From NCBI GenBank assembly GCA_964017235.1, contig OZ024934.1:81868706-81932705 (forward strand): DNA of 64,000 nt. The letters run 5' to 3'. This stretch comes from Sabellastarte sp. h YS-2021 (taxonomy: Eukaryota; Annelida; Polychaeta; Sabellida; Sabellidae). Positions within the stretch are counted from its first letter, which is position 1. Each line of letters opens with the position of its first letter. Made by a program: the position numbers and the translations under genes. A model generated the notes under the pieces. It was not told where the DNA came from, searched no databases, and worked only from the letters and a program-made list of their open reading frames with translations. Positions 11,684 to 22,904 of the stretch are shown here, in pieces.

Positions 11684-13770
11684 GGATCATAAAAAACCCC
11701 ACCATAAAAAACACCACTATAAAAACCCCACCCTTAAAATTGACAGGGGCTTAAAAAAACCCACTTTTTATAATTTAATGTCAGCTTCTTTAGAATTACT
11801 TTTTCTTCCGGACAAGCGATTATGTCTCATTTCACATTGTTTTGCATAAAATAAAAAAGTAATCTTTTGAAAATTTATTTTGTTATAACTGTGGAGTTTT
11901 CAAATTTAACCATGGTTTGAAAAATCATTATAACTTGGATGATGTTATTAAAAAAGGTAAATATTTTTGTTGCATTAATTGAAATTAAAAAACTCAATTT
12001 AAAACTTAGATTTAAATCTAAGATTTTACTGAGAAGCCACATACACTGTCCCTGTACCCAGACTCAGTTGTTGTCTTTGTAATCCACTATTTCCAGTTAT
12101 TCTATTGAAGGATTAAACAAAGCATTATGACTGTTTGTTCTTCACAAGAAGCCACATACATTGGTCATATACCAAGACTCAATTGTTTATCTTCACTTAG
12201 TAATCCACTATTTCCAGTTATTCTGTTGAAGGATTAAACATGGAAGGGCTTCCCATTGACCAGCACATGCAACATAAGGTTTGTCTGTTTAATTATATTC
12301 ACCATTGAATCACCTGTGAAATAATACTAACAAACAATATACAATATACATGTACTTACTTTCTCTGATGAAATCCAAACAATCCATCAATGTATTATAT
12401 TGTCTCCTAAAATGATCAATTCTGTCAGAGTAGGGTTTTTTATGTCCCGAGAAATTTTGAATGAAAATCTTGATTACAAAGTTTGTGCCCAAGAACTTGC
12501 AGATGCTGGCGGCCATGCACTAGGTAGCTTAATATCAAAATTCAAACCATATAAAGGTATTGGTTATAGTACATTTACAAAATTGTATGAACAGGGAGTA
12601 ATACCAATAACCGATTACTGTAGCAGTGTTTGGGGGTTTTCAAACCGATCATTCGCAGAAAAGATTCAAAACAGGGCCTGTCGATATTTTCTGGGAGTTC
12701 ATTCAAAAACCCCATTGCATGTACTTCAAGGTGATGTAGGCTGGTTGAAACCAAAATATAGGATTTATTTGAATATACTTAAATACTACAATAGACTTAT
12801 TAAAATGGATCATGACAGACTAACTTATCGTATATTTGAACATGACCTTCAGAATATAACAAATGATAGCTGGTGTGGAGAACTAGAGAAAATTCTTGAT
12901 CAGATAGGCATGCTGGGAAATCTAATCGATGGTACTGAAATTGATATTGATGTAGCAAGAGAGAAATTATTTACACTTTATGACCTAGAATGGCAGGATT
13001 CTATTAGCACTAAACCAAAACTGAGAACGTATGTGAAATTCAAGTGTCACATCTCCACTGAAAATTATGTTTCACAAAATATTAATAAATATGAAATATC
13101 GCTTTTGGCTAAACTAAGGTCTGGCACATTGCCACTGGCAGTAGAAACAGGAAGATTCAAATGCAAACAATTATGTAAAAGGTTGTGTGATTATGTAATA
13201 GTAATGAAATTTAAGACGAAGAGCACTATATTGTTACTTGTCCATTTTATAAGACCCAAAGAATATCTTTTTTAATTATATATCTCATGTAATGTTTCTG
13301 AGAATTTTGATAATTTAAATCCTGAAGACCAGTATATAAAACTGATGACTTTAAACAACAAAAATTTAAGGGTTTTTGTTAAATATATAACCTCAATTTG
13401 GGATTGTAGAAAATCCACATTATTTAAAATCTAAAGTAGAGTGGTTTCACTAAAACTACACCTAGGAGCGTTTTTGTTTTTGTGTATATTTCTAATCTTT
13501 CTTCATATTGCTATGCACATACGTATACTGTTAGAAGATTTCATACTGACCTGTAAGCCTAAATGGCTGGGTGTTATTATATTCTGTTTCAGTAAAACTG
13601 TTGTATAAACTTTCTGTTTATATATATGTAACTCTGGATAACACACCATCAGTAAAATAAAAATATTATCTATCTATCTATCTTGAGGGTGGTTTTTTTT
13701 ATGGATTTTCCAAAATCAGTGGAGGTTTTCAATGGTGGTGTTTTCTATGGTGGTTTTTTTTATGTAAATC
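11684..13770. mobile_element. Mutator-like (MULE-type) non-autonomous element with perfect 10-bp target duplication
   Basis: Left end GGATCATAAAAAACCCC... and right end ...GGTTTTTTTTATGTAAATC are inverted versions of a long imperfect repeat built of CATAAAAAACCCCACC-type units. GTTAGAGGGG occurs exactly on both sides (11674-11683, 13771-13780). A long degenerate TIR with 9-10-bp duplication fits MULEs. The interior holds a ~90-bp direct duplication (12032 and 12148) and a LINE fragment, but no transposase. Confidence 0.75.
12400..13690 (+). mobile_element. 5'-truncated LINE fragment (C-terminal part of reverse-transcriptase ORF)
   Basis: A 291-codon frame (12400-13275) contains the post-RT region of a non-LTR retrotransposon: LISKFKPYKGIGYSTFTKLY, ITDYCSSVWGF, IQNRACRYFLGVHS, LLAKLRSGTLPLAVETGRF. 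Around 13199 the frame shifts away from the usual Cys/His-rich tail, where the alternative frame has DEEHYIVTCPFY. The 3' end is AATAAAAATA(TTATC)n near 13670-13685. The catalytic YADD portion is absent. The jockey/CR1-like superfamily is likely; the exact clade is unclear. It is dead. Confidence 0.8.
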
Positions 13771-13780
13771 GTTAGAGGGG

Positions 13781-15060
13781 TCAGTTTTAACAGAGTCTCT
13801 TGTTTATATTTGTTCTCTTTTGTCTGGCATGTCTCATTGGGAGATAACAAGATAATCTGGACCGTTCACAAAACACTTTCACACCTAACCACCTACCTTT
13901 CATAAACAAAAATATATTTTTTGGACCTATGTGTTAATCTATTCTTGTTTACGTGGTCAGTGATCTAATTATTTTGGTCTGAATTCATCAAGGGCAAACA
14001 AACCAACATTATTAATGGAGGGATTACATTATTTTCTTGGAACACTACTTCTATTGATGTCTTAGATACATAATTTTATGTACCCACTGGCTTTAAGTTG
14101 CCCAACTTACATTAATGTACCACTGAATGAGGACTAGTGTTTTGAAAGCTTTCTAGCTGGGCAGATTTCCAAGCCTTTTCCCCTAAACATCCTCTTATTG
14201 GTTATTGTGGGTACAAAAAATATATGGCTTTATACAATATGTTATAGGTAATACAAGGATATCCTAGTTTTACTTAGGCAGTGAAACATGCAGTTACTGT
14301 ATACACATAACTTATTACATTCATTCAATATCTGCGCCAACTTCTGTTTAGTTTTCAGATTGGTTAAAATAAACATGGAGAAGAATAGTACAACAACTGA
14401 GCTTATTCTAGCAGAAAAAATTAAAATTATTCATTTATGGGAAGCCTTATGGAAAAACAGATTATGCCTAATATCATGGACAATACGCACATCTACAGTG
14501 TAAAATTGATGTAGTTGTTAATTTAATATGGCATGAGCTCTAACTCAAATCAATTGACTCGCAGATGTAGTCAAATAGGATTTCCTTCTGCACAAGCCAT
14601 ATTGATCGGGAATCCAATCTTTCAATATATTAGCATATGATTACGCAGGCGTGGTAATACACTCTATGATCAAAACAATCAACAATAGCACGTGAAAACA
14701 TCTGGTAAAATGAATAGATACTTTTAATTTCAATACAGTTAAATCCAGGAAAATTCCTATAAATATATGGCTGATATGGATATATGGCCAGCAGCATCTT
14801 AACTGCTCATGTGTGTTGGCAGACAACAAAATTTATCATTTTGCCAGTTTTGGTTCTTTAATTTACAAGTTAAATGAAGCTTCATGCCAATTGATGATGC
14901 AATATCAATATCCTCCTTTTAAAGCTATATAATTTGGATGAAAAGCAAAGTTTTATTGAAGCATCCTAAGTTATAAAATGACACTATAGTGTGTAAAAAC
15001 AAATTGGCAACTGTTTGAAGTGTAGTGTCATTTGTCAAATCAATTAAGCTGATTTTTTTT
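13781..15060. other. ChaC upstream region
   Basis: AT-rich intergenic DNA. It must contain the ChaC promoter and any upstream exon, but I recognise no TATA box, Inr or repeat with confidence. Short frames here are not convincing. Confidence 0.5.
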
Positions 15061-15094
15061 TCTCAGAAGCTATAAAACACTAATCTCCATCAAA

Positions 15095-15316
15095 ATGGTT
15101 GATAATAAACAGTCTTTTCTGTCCATTTTTGAGGGTGAATCTATTGAGATTATACCCCAGGACTACATTGAAAATCAGACAGTTTGGGTGTTCGGTTATG
15201 GGTCCATCTTGTGGAAGAATGGATTTACATATCGTGCCAAGAAATCTGGATATATCCAAGGGTTTGTCCGGAGATTCTGGCAGGGAAATACAACACACCG
15301 GGGCACTACAAATAAG
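15095..15316 (+). CDS. CHAC1-like: ChaC coding exon 1
   Basis: This exon encodes residues 1-74, including the glycine-rich WVFGYGS loop and the RFWQG/HRG motifs. The donor is AAG|gtaagt, a near-ideal consensus. The open frame continues past the donor to 15436, but the extra residues have no family similarity and the splice to PGRV restores the expected sequence. Confidence 0.92.
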
Positions 15317-18300
15317 GTAAGTACTTTTAAAACAGTGATGTGGTGGAGAAGGCTAATATTATGGAATTACTCCACGAACTGTTTAATAAATGTACCTTGT
15401 GTATGGGTTGTGCACATTTTACAAGCCACTCTGTAAAGTGATACAACCCCCACTCATCACTCCTGCCTGAAGAGCTAATTAAGCTCATAAGAAGGCATGA
15501 CAGGTTTTTTTTTTCAAACAGTTTTAAAAATTTGATCTATGTTGAAATGGCCATCTTTGCTGTGGAGAATCTGTCCCAATCAAATATAAATCCAAATTTA
15601 TTAAAATGGATACTACTTAAAGACAAAGAGTGTCGAGCCAGAAATCAGCCTGGAGGAGTTAAATCTTTTCAGCACATAAATAGCTTGTGAGGAACAATAT
15701 GGAACAAGGCCACATGTAAGATGCACTGTGACCCTGTCCTGATGTGATCTAAATTCTGGAAAAGAGTGTAAAACCACCCTTTGAACTTAATACAAGATAT
15801 AGAGCTTAACACTACAGTTGAAGTATATGTGTGAAGCTGTTATTTATAAAAGAAATCAGATAGTTATCTGGTTTGGCTAGCTCTGGTTTGATAGGGTTGA
15901 TGATTGGTGTGTAGTTATATTGTAATCATAACCTAGTGCATGACAAATTTTCACTCATGAGATGACCTACTGGGTTAGATTCCAAGATCTCTGAGAACTG
16001 AAAGCTACATGATTGTAATTTGGACACACCCCTATATCAACATATTGCATCAGTTGGTACTTGCAAAAGGGACATATTTTAATTAACTATCAAGAGTGTA
16101 TTTTTTATCTTTCAGAGCAGTGCAAAGAAAGCAATTGTCTTTTGATGTATCCTGTTGGAAAGTTATTTGGTCAAAAAGTAAAACTCAAACCAGCTAATAT
16201 ATTTCAGTTTGACAACCTCTCACACACAGCTGTTTTACTTTTATTTTTCAGCCTGGAAGAGTGGCCACAATAATACCACAAGATAATGTAAGTAATTTGT
16301 AATGTATTCTTCTTTGTAATAACTGACCATTGTGATCAATATCTGAGCTATGAATACAAAATTACCAGTCGATTGGTATATACATATGTATACAATGTAC
16401 TGAGTAGTGGCAGATGCACTCTGTATTATTGACTAGAGTAAGGAATCTAAAATTCGCCAGGAATCTAAAATTTGCCACCTCTAAAACCTTAGTTAATTTT
16501 ATGAAGAAAATGATGTTTTGTCTTAAAATTGGTATTTTTCAGTTCACAAAGCCTTACTTTACTGTACATTCAACAAATCTCACCTCAATTCATTTATTTT
16601 ATTAGTATTTCCACATGTGGCGAATTTCAGATATGGGGCGAATTTTAGATTTCTTACTCTATTGACCAGGGCTTTGAAATAAATCAGCAGTAGTAGATTC
16701 CTCGAGTTCAGTTCATGCTCTGTCAATCAATGTCACTCAGTGTGTATATTCAGGTCACCGAAAAACTGTAAATAAAATAGTATGTCACCTAAATTCATTT
16801 TTTTTTGGTAAAACATACAGTCAAAATATTTTGAGTATTGGATATTAATTATTAAGTGAAAGTTTCTGTTACAGTTTAATGTCTTAAAATGCTAATTTAG
16901 TATCATTTAAGCCATCATAGACATTTTAACAAACAAACAAAAAATAAAAACAAAGTGGACCTTAATCTGTGCCCTCTTGCTTGTGTACCACAGGGTTATT
17001 ACTATGCCATTAACAAAGATAAGATGAATTTTACCAAACTGCAGATTTGTGGGTCATTGTCCACCAATCACTATTGATAGAGGGAAAATGAATATATTTG
17101 TCCTCTATTGTTTAAGGATATTAACTTGTCAGCTCTTTCAGAATCGCTTTTGGCCACGAGTTATAAAACATCAACCAGGGGCCGATTTCACTAAAGGACT
17201 TAAACTAAGTCCCTTTATTGGCTAAGTCAGGGACTCAAATCTAAGACTTTGGTCTTAGCTAGGTCTGGGATTTAAAATGGATTTCACAAAGGTGACTTTA
17301 CTAAGTCCATGGTTATCAAATAACCACAGTGGTTTTCTGTGTCTTGTGACCTTTTATATATAATCAAATGATAATATTGGTGCCATAATACGGAAGCTCT
17401 GAACTGCCAAAGTTTTTTTATTTTACTAACTTGAATATACGAGTTAGTTAACTTGAATATTCAAGTTAATAACTGGAATATTCGAGTTACTAACTTGAAA
17501 ATACCAGTTAGCTAACTTGAATATACGAGTTAGCTAACTGGAATATACGAGTTACTAACTGGAATATACAAGTTAGTAACTGGAATATACAAGTTACTAA
17601 CTTGTAAATACCAATTAACTAACTTGAATATGCGAGTTAGCTAACTTGAATATGCGAGTTAACTAACTGGAATATACGAGTTAGCTAACTGGAATATACG
17701 AGTTAACTAACTGGAATATATGAGTTACTAACTGGAATATACCAGTTAGTAACTGGAATATACGAGTTACTAACTTGAATATACAAGTTAACTAACTTGA
17801 ATATACGAGTTAGCTAACTTGAATATACCAGTTAACTAATTGGAATATACGAGTTAGCTAACTGGAATATATGAGTTAACTAACTCGAATATACGAGTTA
17901 GCTAACTGGAATGTATGAGTTAATAACTGGAATATATGAGTTAGTAACTTGAATATTCAAATTAGTTAACTGAAATATACCAGTTAATAACTGGAATATA
18001 CGAGTTAGCTAACTGGAATATATGAGTTAACTAACTCGAATATACGAGTTAGCTAACTGGAATGTATGAGTTAATAACTGGAATATATGAGTTAGTAACT
18101 TGAATATTCAAATTAGTTAACTGAAATATACCAGTTAATAACTGGAATATACGAGTTAGCTAACTGGAATATATGAGTTAGTAACTTGAATATTCAAATT
18201 AGTTAACTGAAATATACCAGTTAATAACTGGAATATACGAGTTAGCTAACTGGAATATATGAGTTAACTAACTCGAATATACGAGTTAGCTAACTGGAAT

Positions 18301-21300
18301 GTATGAGTTAATAACTGGAATATATGAGTTAGTAACTTGAATATTCAAATTAGTTAACTGAAATATACCAGTTAATAACTGGAATATACGAGTTAGCTAA
18401 CTGGAATATACAAGTTAATAACTGGAATATATGAGTTAGTAACTGGAATATTCCAGTTAGGTAACTGGAAAATACCAGTTAGTTAACTTGAATATACAAG
18501 TTAGCTAACTCATATATTCCAGTTAACTAAAAGGTATATTCCAGTTACTAAGTCATATATTCCAGTTATTAACTTGTATATTCCAGTTAACTAACTGGTA
18601 TATTCAAGTTAGCTAACTGGTATATTCGAGTTAGCTAACACATATATTCAAGTTAGCTAACTGGTTTATTCCAGTTACTAAGTCATATACTCCAGTTATT
18701 AACTTGTATATTCCAGTTAGCTAACTCGTATATTCCAGTTATTAAATGGTATATTCCAGTTAGCTAACTGGTATATTCAAGTTAGCTAACTGGTATATTC
18801 CAGTTAACTAACTGGTATATTCAAGTTAGCTAACTGGTATATTCAAGTTAACTAACACATATATTCAAGTTAGCTAACTGGTTTATTCCAGTTAACTAAC
18901 TGGTATATTCAAGTTAGCTAACTGGTATATTCAAGTTAACTAACACATATATTCAAGTTAGCTAACTGGTTTATTCCAGTTACTAAGTCGTATATTCCAG
19001 TTATTAACTGGTATATTCCACTTAGCTAACTGGTATATTCAAGTTAGCTAACTGGTATATTCCAGTTAACTAACTTGAATATTCAAGTTACTAACTCATA
19101 TATTCCAGTTAGCTAACTCATATATTCGAGTTAGTTAACTCGTATATTCCAGTTAGCTAACTCGTATATTCCAGCTAGTTAACTGGTATATTCAAGTTAG
19201 CTAACTTATATATTCAAGTTAGTTAACTTGTATATTCAAGTTAGTAACTGGTATATTCCAGTTACTAACTGGTATATTCCAGTTAGTAACTGGTATATTC
19301 CAGTTAGTAACTCATATATTCCAGTTAGTTAACTCGTATATTCCAGTTAGCTAACTCGCATATTCAAGTTAGTTAACTGGAATTTTCAAGTTAGTAACTT
19401 GTATATTCCAGTTACTAACTTGTATATTCCAGTTAGTAACTCATATATTCCAGTTAGCTAACTCGTACATTCAAGTTAGCTAACTCGTATATACAAGTTA
19501 GTTAACTGGTATATTCAAGTTAGGTAACTGGCATTTTCAAGTTAGTAACTTGTACATTCAAGTTACTAACTCGAATATTCCAGTTATTAACTTGAATATT
19601 CAAGTTAACTAACTTGTATATTCAAGTTAGTAAAATAAAAAAACTTTGGCAGTTCAGAGCTTCCGTACCATATATCCTTCATTTGTTGTATTTTATTTAA
19701 GGATAAGGAGTGGAGAAAAGTTTATAGCGGCCATATTTAAGTCCTCTTTACAAAATTTAAGCCCACTACCTCCCAGACTTAAAGTTAAGACCACTGACTT
19801 AGCAATTTCATGGATTTAGCTGCTTTGCAAAATCCGCTAAGTCTAAGACCACAGACTTAACATTCTTTTGACAAAATTTAAGACCAAAGTCTTAAATTTA
19901 AGTATAAATCTGGACTTAAGTCCCTTTGTGAAATCAGCCCCTGGATTAGTCTTTTTCTCTTATTTTTTCTCTCTTTGTTGTACTTAACCATGCCAATGGT
20001 ATGTTTTTGTAACAGGATTGGAATAATTTATCAAAAAATTGTTTGATGTAAATCATCATCCACAAAAGCAAGAAAGAAAAGAAAAACAGATTTTCACTTC
20101 AGATTTAAACTGGGCATTAGTTCCATATTTTTTGGACTAAATATAATAAGATGAACTTATGTTGTTTATTCTTATGAATTTCTAATTGTGTTCTATACTC
20201 CCAGGCCCAGATGACACAACATGCTTTAAAATGAACGAGCCTGGAAATTTATGTGCCAGTGTCAAAAACAATAATAATAAAAATAATTATAAAAACTTTT
20301 ACAGTTCAAGTACTCTGTAATAACAATTTAGTCTAAATAGATTTTGCATTCATCATTATGCAAAATAAACAACAGATATATTCAAAACACTGCATGGACA
20401 GAAACAAATGAGCCAAATATTCACTAGTACAAACCAGCTGAATTGATATTACCACAGTATCAAGAGCTGTGTAAACCTTGGCCCAATTTTCCATGTGTTC
20501 AGTGTTGCCATTTTATAAAGAGCATTGTAGAGTCTGTCAAGGACACACAGTGTTGCATCATATTCTGGTGAAATGTTTTGATTCGTGCCAGTGCTCACTC
20601 ATGTTAAACGTCAATATGGGCAATCCCTAAGAAAACTAAGGGGGTATTGAAATACGAGTCAATATCCTGGAGAGTTAAGTTTGATGGTACTTTAAATATC
20701 ATTGCAGTGTTGTATGGCTATTCGTTTATTTGCGTTTTAGAGCTAAGTTGTGAAAGACAACTAGTAAACACAATATCAGCAAACTAAATGTGCACTAAAA
20801 TTTGGGGTGGATTTTACAATGGTTGGAATCCACTCTGTTGGTGGATTTTAAAACAGGTTTCTGATAGTTTTCAAGCAATGTTATTATTGGGCCTCGAAAG
20901 CTTTCAAAATGTATCCTGAAAAGTTGCAGTTGTTTCCTGATTCATGGGACTAGTGCATGAAAATGATCAGTTCCCAATTTCTCCTGAATGGATTACGAAC
21001 CTAATGAAAGCCTATGGTCACTTGGATAGACTTAAGATAGAAAAGATTGTTAAAGATGCTAAGATGAGTTTAAGATAGGTTTGTAATGGGATTCCTAAAT
21101 GCAAGATCTGATACGAGTTGGCGACAGTTTACGATAATTTCAAGCAGTTTGAATTGACTAGAGGTTTACACAATTCAATCCCAAATTTATTTATTAATGC
21201 TCCAAAATGCAACCTATCCCAAACTGTTGGTTTAAGTTGATCCTGAACATTTTGATCATGGTTTAAGAACATGTTGACTGAGATCAACCTCAAAAGAAAA

Positions 21301-21891
21301 AAGACGTTTATTCAAAATGTATTTGATACTTCGTTTAAGCAAGCTGTCAGGCATGTTGTCTCTATGCATTTTCAGGGCAAAGTGTGGGGAGAAGCATACC
21401 AGCTTGTTGGTGAAAACATGGTTAGGGAAGCCATGAAACATCTGTACAATCGTGAGTGTCAGCTGGGTGGCTACATCATGCAGCAGGCGACATTTCATCA
21501 GAGTGAATGTATCTGTGATCCTGTGACAGTCCTGCTGTTTCGCGCAACATCCGAAAGTCAGTATTACCTCGGACCTGCACCAGAGTTGCAACTCGCTACA
21601 CAGATCATCAACAGCCAAGGTCCAAGTGGACATAATGTGGAGTATGTGCTGTTATTATCGATGTATCTCAGAAGACATATGCCCCATGCAATGGATGAAC
21701 ACCTCAGTGAACTGGAGGTACACCTTTTGAATATGCTTGGTGCCAAGGGCATCAAACTGGAGGATTATGTCAGAGTCTCATACTTGCCCGATTCAGTATT
21801 ATATGACAATTGCCAAAAGTGTTCAGTCAAATCAAAACAAAGCATTTGTGATAAAGTAAAAACCAGGGAAAGACGTTTCAGTACAGGCTAA
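15095..21891 (+). CDS. CHAC1-like: ChaC-type gamma-glutamylcyclotransferase (glutathione-specific), 3 coding exons
   Basis: The product should cleave glutathione in the cytosol to 5-oxoproline and Cys-Gly, as known for ChaC enzymes. Coding exons are 15095-15316, 16252-16287 and 21376-21891; all introns are GT-AG and phase 0, giving 257 aa. Visible family signatures in order are WVFGYGS (res. 31-37, glycine-rich substrate loop), RRFWQG (59-64) with HRG (68-70), PGRV (75-78), VWGEAY (89-94), NRE then GGY (111-119, with the probable catalytic Glu at 113), YLGPAP (150-155) and GPSGHN (168-173). The spacing around the catalytic Glu resembles ChaC1 more than ChaC2. The ~35-residue tail after position 220 is basic and not typical of the family. 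The start is the first ATG before the conserved core; a polypyrimidine tract ending in CAG at about 15065 suggests a spliced 5' UTR. No frameshift or stop is seen. Very likely functional; the exact paralogue is less certain. Confidence 0.93.
15317..16251 (+). other. ChaC intron 1
   Basis: A GT-AG intron of 935 bp. I see no repeat family or coding segment in it. Confidence 0.85.
16252..16287 (+). CDS. CHAC1-like: ChaC coding exon 2 (36-bp microexon)
   Basis: This is a 12-codon exon encoding PGRVATIIPQDN. The acceptor is a T-rich tract ending in cag, and the donor is AAT|gtaagt. It supplies exactly the PGRV segment expected between HRG and VWG in ChaC proteins. Both flanking introns are phase 0, so skipping it would keep the frame but delete a conserved loop. 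Confidence 0.9.
16436..16659 (+). mobile_element. MITE-T copy 2 in ChaC intron 2
   Basis: Same ends and subterminal doubled motif as the copy at 10287. The flanks show TA and a longer 7-bp direct match (TATTGAC on both sides if the left end is taken as TAGAG). Confidence 0.88.
17175..19944. mobile_element. TIR element (CCAGGGGC...TTTCACAAAGG ends) hosting the foldback element
   Basis: Left end CCAGGGGCCGATTTCACTAA, right end the complement of CCAGGGGCTGATTTCACAAA. Inside both arms are repeated TAAGTCC/GACTTA segments. Similar ends bound 22829-24798. The two host arms without the insert sum to about 490 bp. No clear target duplication. Confidence 0.7.
17389..19667. mobile_element. giant foldback (FB/TU-like) element with arms of inverted ~20-bp tandem repeats
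   Basis: The first 52 bases (17389-17440) are the exact reverse complement of the last 52 (19616-19667), beginning TACGGAAGCTCTGAACTGCC. Between them lie about 100 tandem ~19-20-bp units. From 17430 to about 18510 the units read AACTGGAATATACGAGTTAG; from about 18510 to 19630 the core is reversed (GTATATTC). The switch lies near the midpoint (18528). Within the left arm a ~150-bp higher-order unit is repeated about three times (about 17847-18380). The design matches foldback elements known from Drosophila FB and sea urchin TU. There is no coding sequence. A direct CCATA lies on both sides, one base out of register on the left, so the target duplication is doubtful. Confidence 0.88.
21376..21891 (+). 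CDS. CHAC1-like: ChaC coding exon 3 (terminal)
   Basis: The acceptor is ttttcag|GGC. The exon encodes residues 87-257 with the catalytic-Glu motif NRE...GGY, YLGPAP and GPSGHN, and ends at TAA (21889-21891). An open frame extends upstream of the acceptor but carries no family similarity, and the long open frame on the opposite strand is a shadow. Confidence 0.92.
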   Translation, partial: GKVWGEAYQLVGENMVREAMKHLYNRECQLGGYIMQQATFHQSECICDPVTVLLFRATSESQYYLGPAPELQLATQIINSQGPSGHNVEYVLLLSMYLRRHMPHAMDEHLSELEVHLLNMLGAKGIKLEDYVRVSYLPDSVLYDNCQKCSVKSKQSICDKVKTRERRFSTG

Positions 21892-22680
21892 AAGATTAAG
21901 GCTATTTTTTGTCAGTAGTATGTGTTCAAGTCTACTGAAAACTGGTGAGATTATTGCATAAAATTAGAAAGACTTATAATTAAAATATGATATTTTAACC
22001 TAATTTGGCAGCATAATCTTCAGAATATTAAATTTTTGTAATTACATGAAATTAACATTTCAGTCAGTTATTACTTTGAGTTTCATTCAGTTCAAGAAAA
22101 AAAAGGACAATTGATATCAGAATCATTTCTTACTATGTAAGTTTTGATATAAATGATATTTTTTTGTTTGTGCATAAACACCCTCAAATATATCTAGTTT
22201 CCTTTTCGTTCAATGGTGGTGGGACATTTTATTTATGCTTTATTGCAGTGCCTTCTGTTGTATGGTTGGTGTTAAATTGTAAATGCTAAGTAACCCTAAA
22301 GTGCTGGTCACTTTAGGAATCAGGACAGCAACTTCTGAATACTAATTATATGCTATATACATTTAAATTTTATGTGTAAACCTGGTATATTTATACGCTT
22401 AGTTTTGCAAGTTTACTGTGATACCATTGTATTGCTAAATACATACACTGGAACAGGGAAAACAGGTGCTTCAAGTGTTTCAATCTTGTCAAAATGGATA
22501 ATGGTCAATTTGTTCAGTTCAGTAATGTTCCAATAACCATGTATGAATCATAACAAATAATTTGTTTGTTGTAATTTTGTATTCCTTATCAATATCTTAT
22601 ACATCATTCTTCAATCATGACAAATCTGATAAATATACAGTGTTGGGTACATGTTTGACTTAGAAATCCTACAAAAGCTT

Positions 22681-22686
22681 AATAAA
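22681..22686 (+). other. candidate poly(A) signal of the ChaC gene
   Basis: An AATAAA hexamer about 790 bp after the ChaC stop, just before the next repeat element. The intervening 21892-22680 is AT-rich without repeats I recognise and is a plausible 3' UTR. Other AT-rich hexamers could also serve. Confidence 0.4.
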
Positions 22687-22904
22687 CGATCAAATATTGT
22701 ATGGTTTTCTTTCTCAGTACCCCGGTATCACTGTCCAGTCATGACAAATTTAACTTAGCAAAGTACTCAGATAACACAAAACCTCCTCTAAGGCCCAGTA
22801 CCATCTTAAAAAAATCCTTTGAAAAAATCCTGGGCCCAGTTTCACAAAGGCCTACTAAATATAGAAGACAGTATGCCATTGAAGCTAGATATTAACTAAA
22901 CCTA

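Larger units (their letters stand above)
16288..21375 (+). other. ChaC intron 2 (5.1 kb), loaded with repeats
   Basis: This intron holds a TA-flanked MITE (16436-16659), a TIR element (17175-19944) and, inside that, a large foldback element (17389-19667). The remainder (16660-17174 and 19945-21375) is AT-rich with no recognisable coding sequence. Confidence 0.85.

Noticed and set aside
14288-14503. Small + strand frame upstream of ChaC
   Set aside because: No family match or conserved context; AT-rich chance frame.
15317-15436. Extension of ChaC exon 1 past the donor
   Set aside because: The added residues lack similarity, while splicing at gtaagt to PGRV gives the expected family sequence.
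17389-19667. CRISPR-like array
   Set aside because: Short repeats occur without distinct spacers, in two opposed orientations; a eukaryotic foldback element explains them.
21256-21633. 125-codon frame antisense to ChaC exon 3
   Set aside because: A shadow of the conserved coding exon; no family match on that strand.
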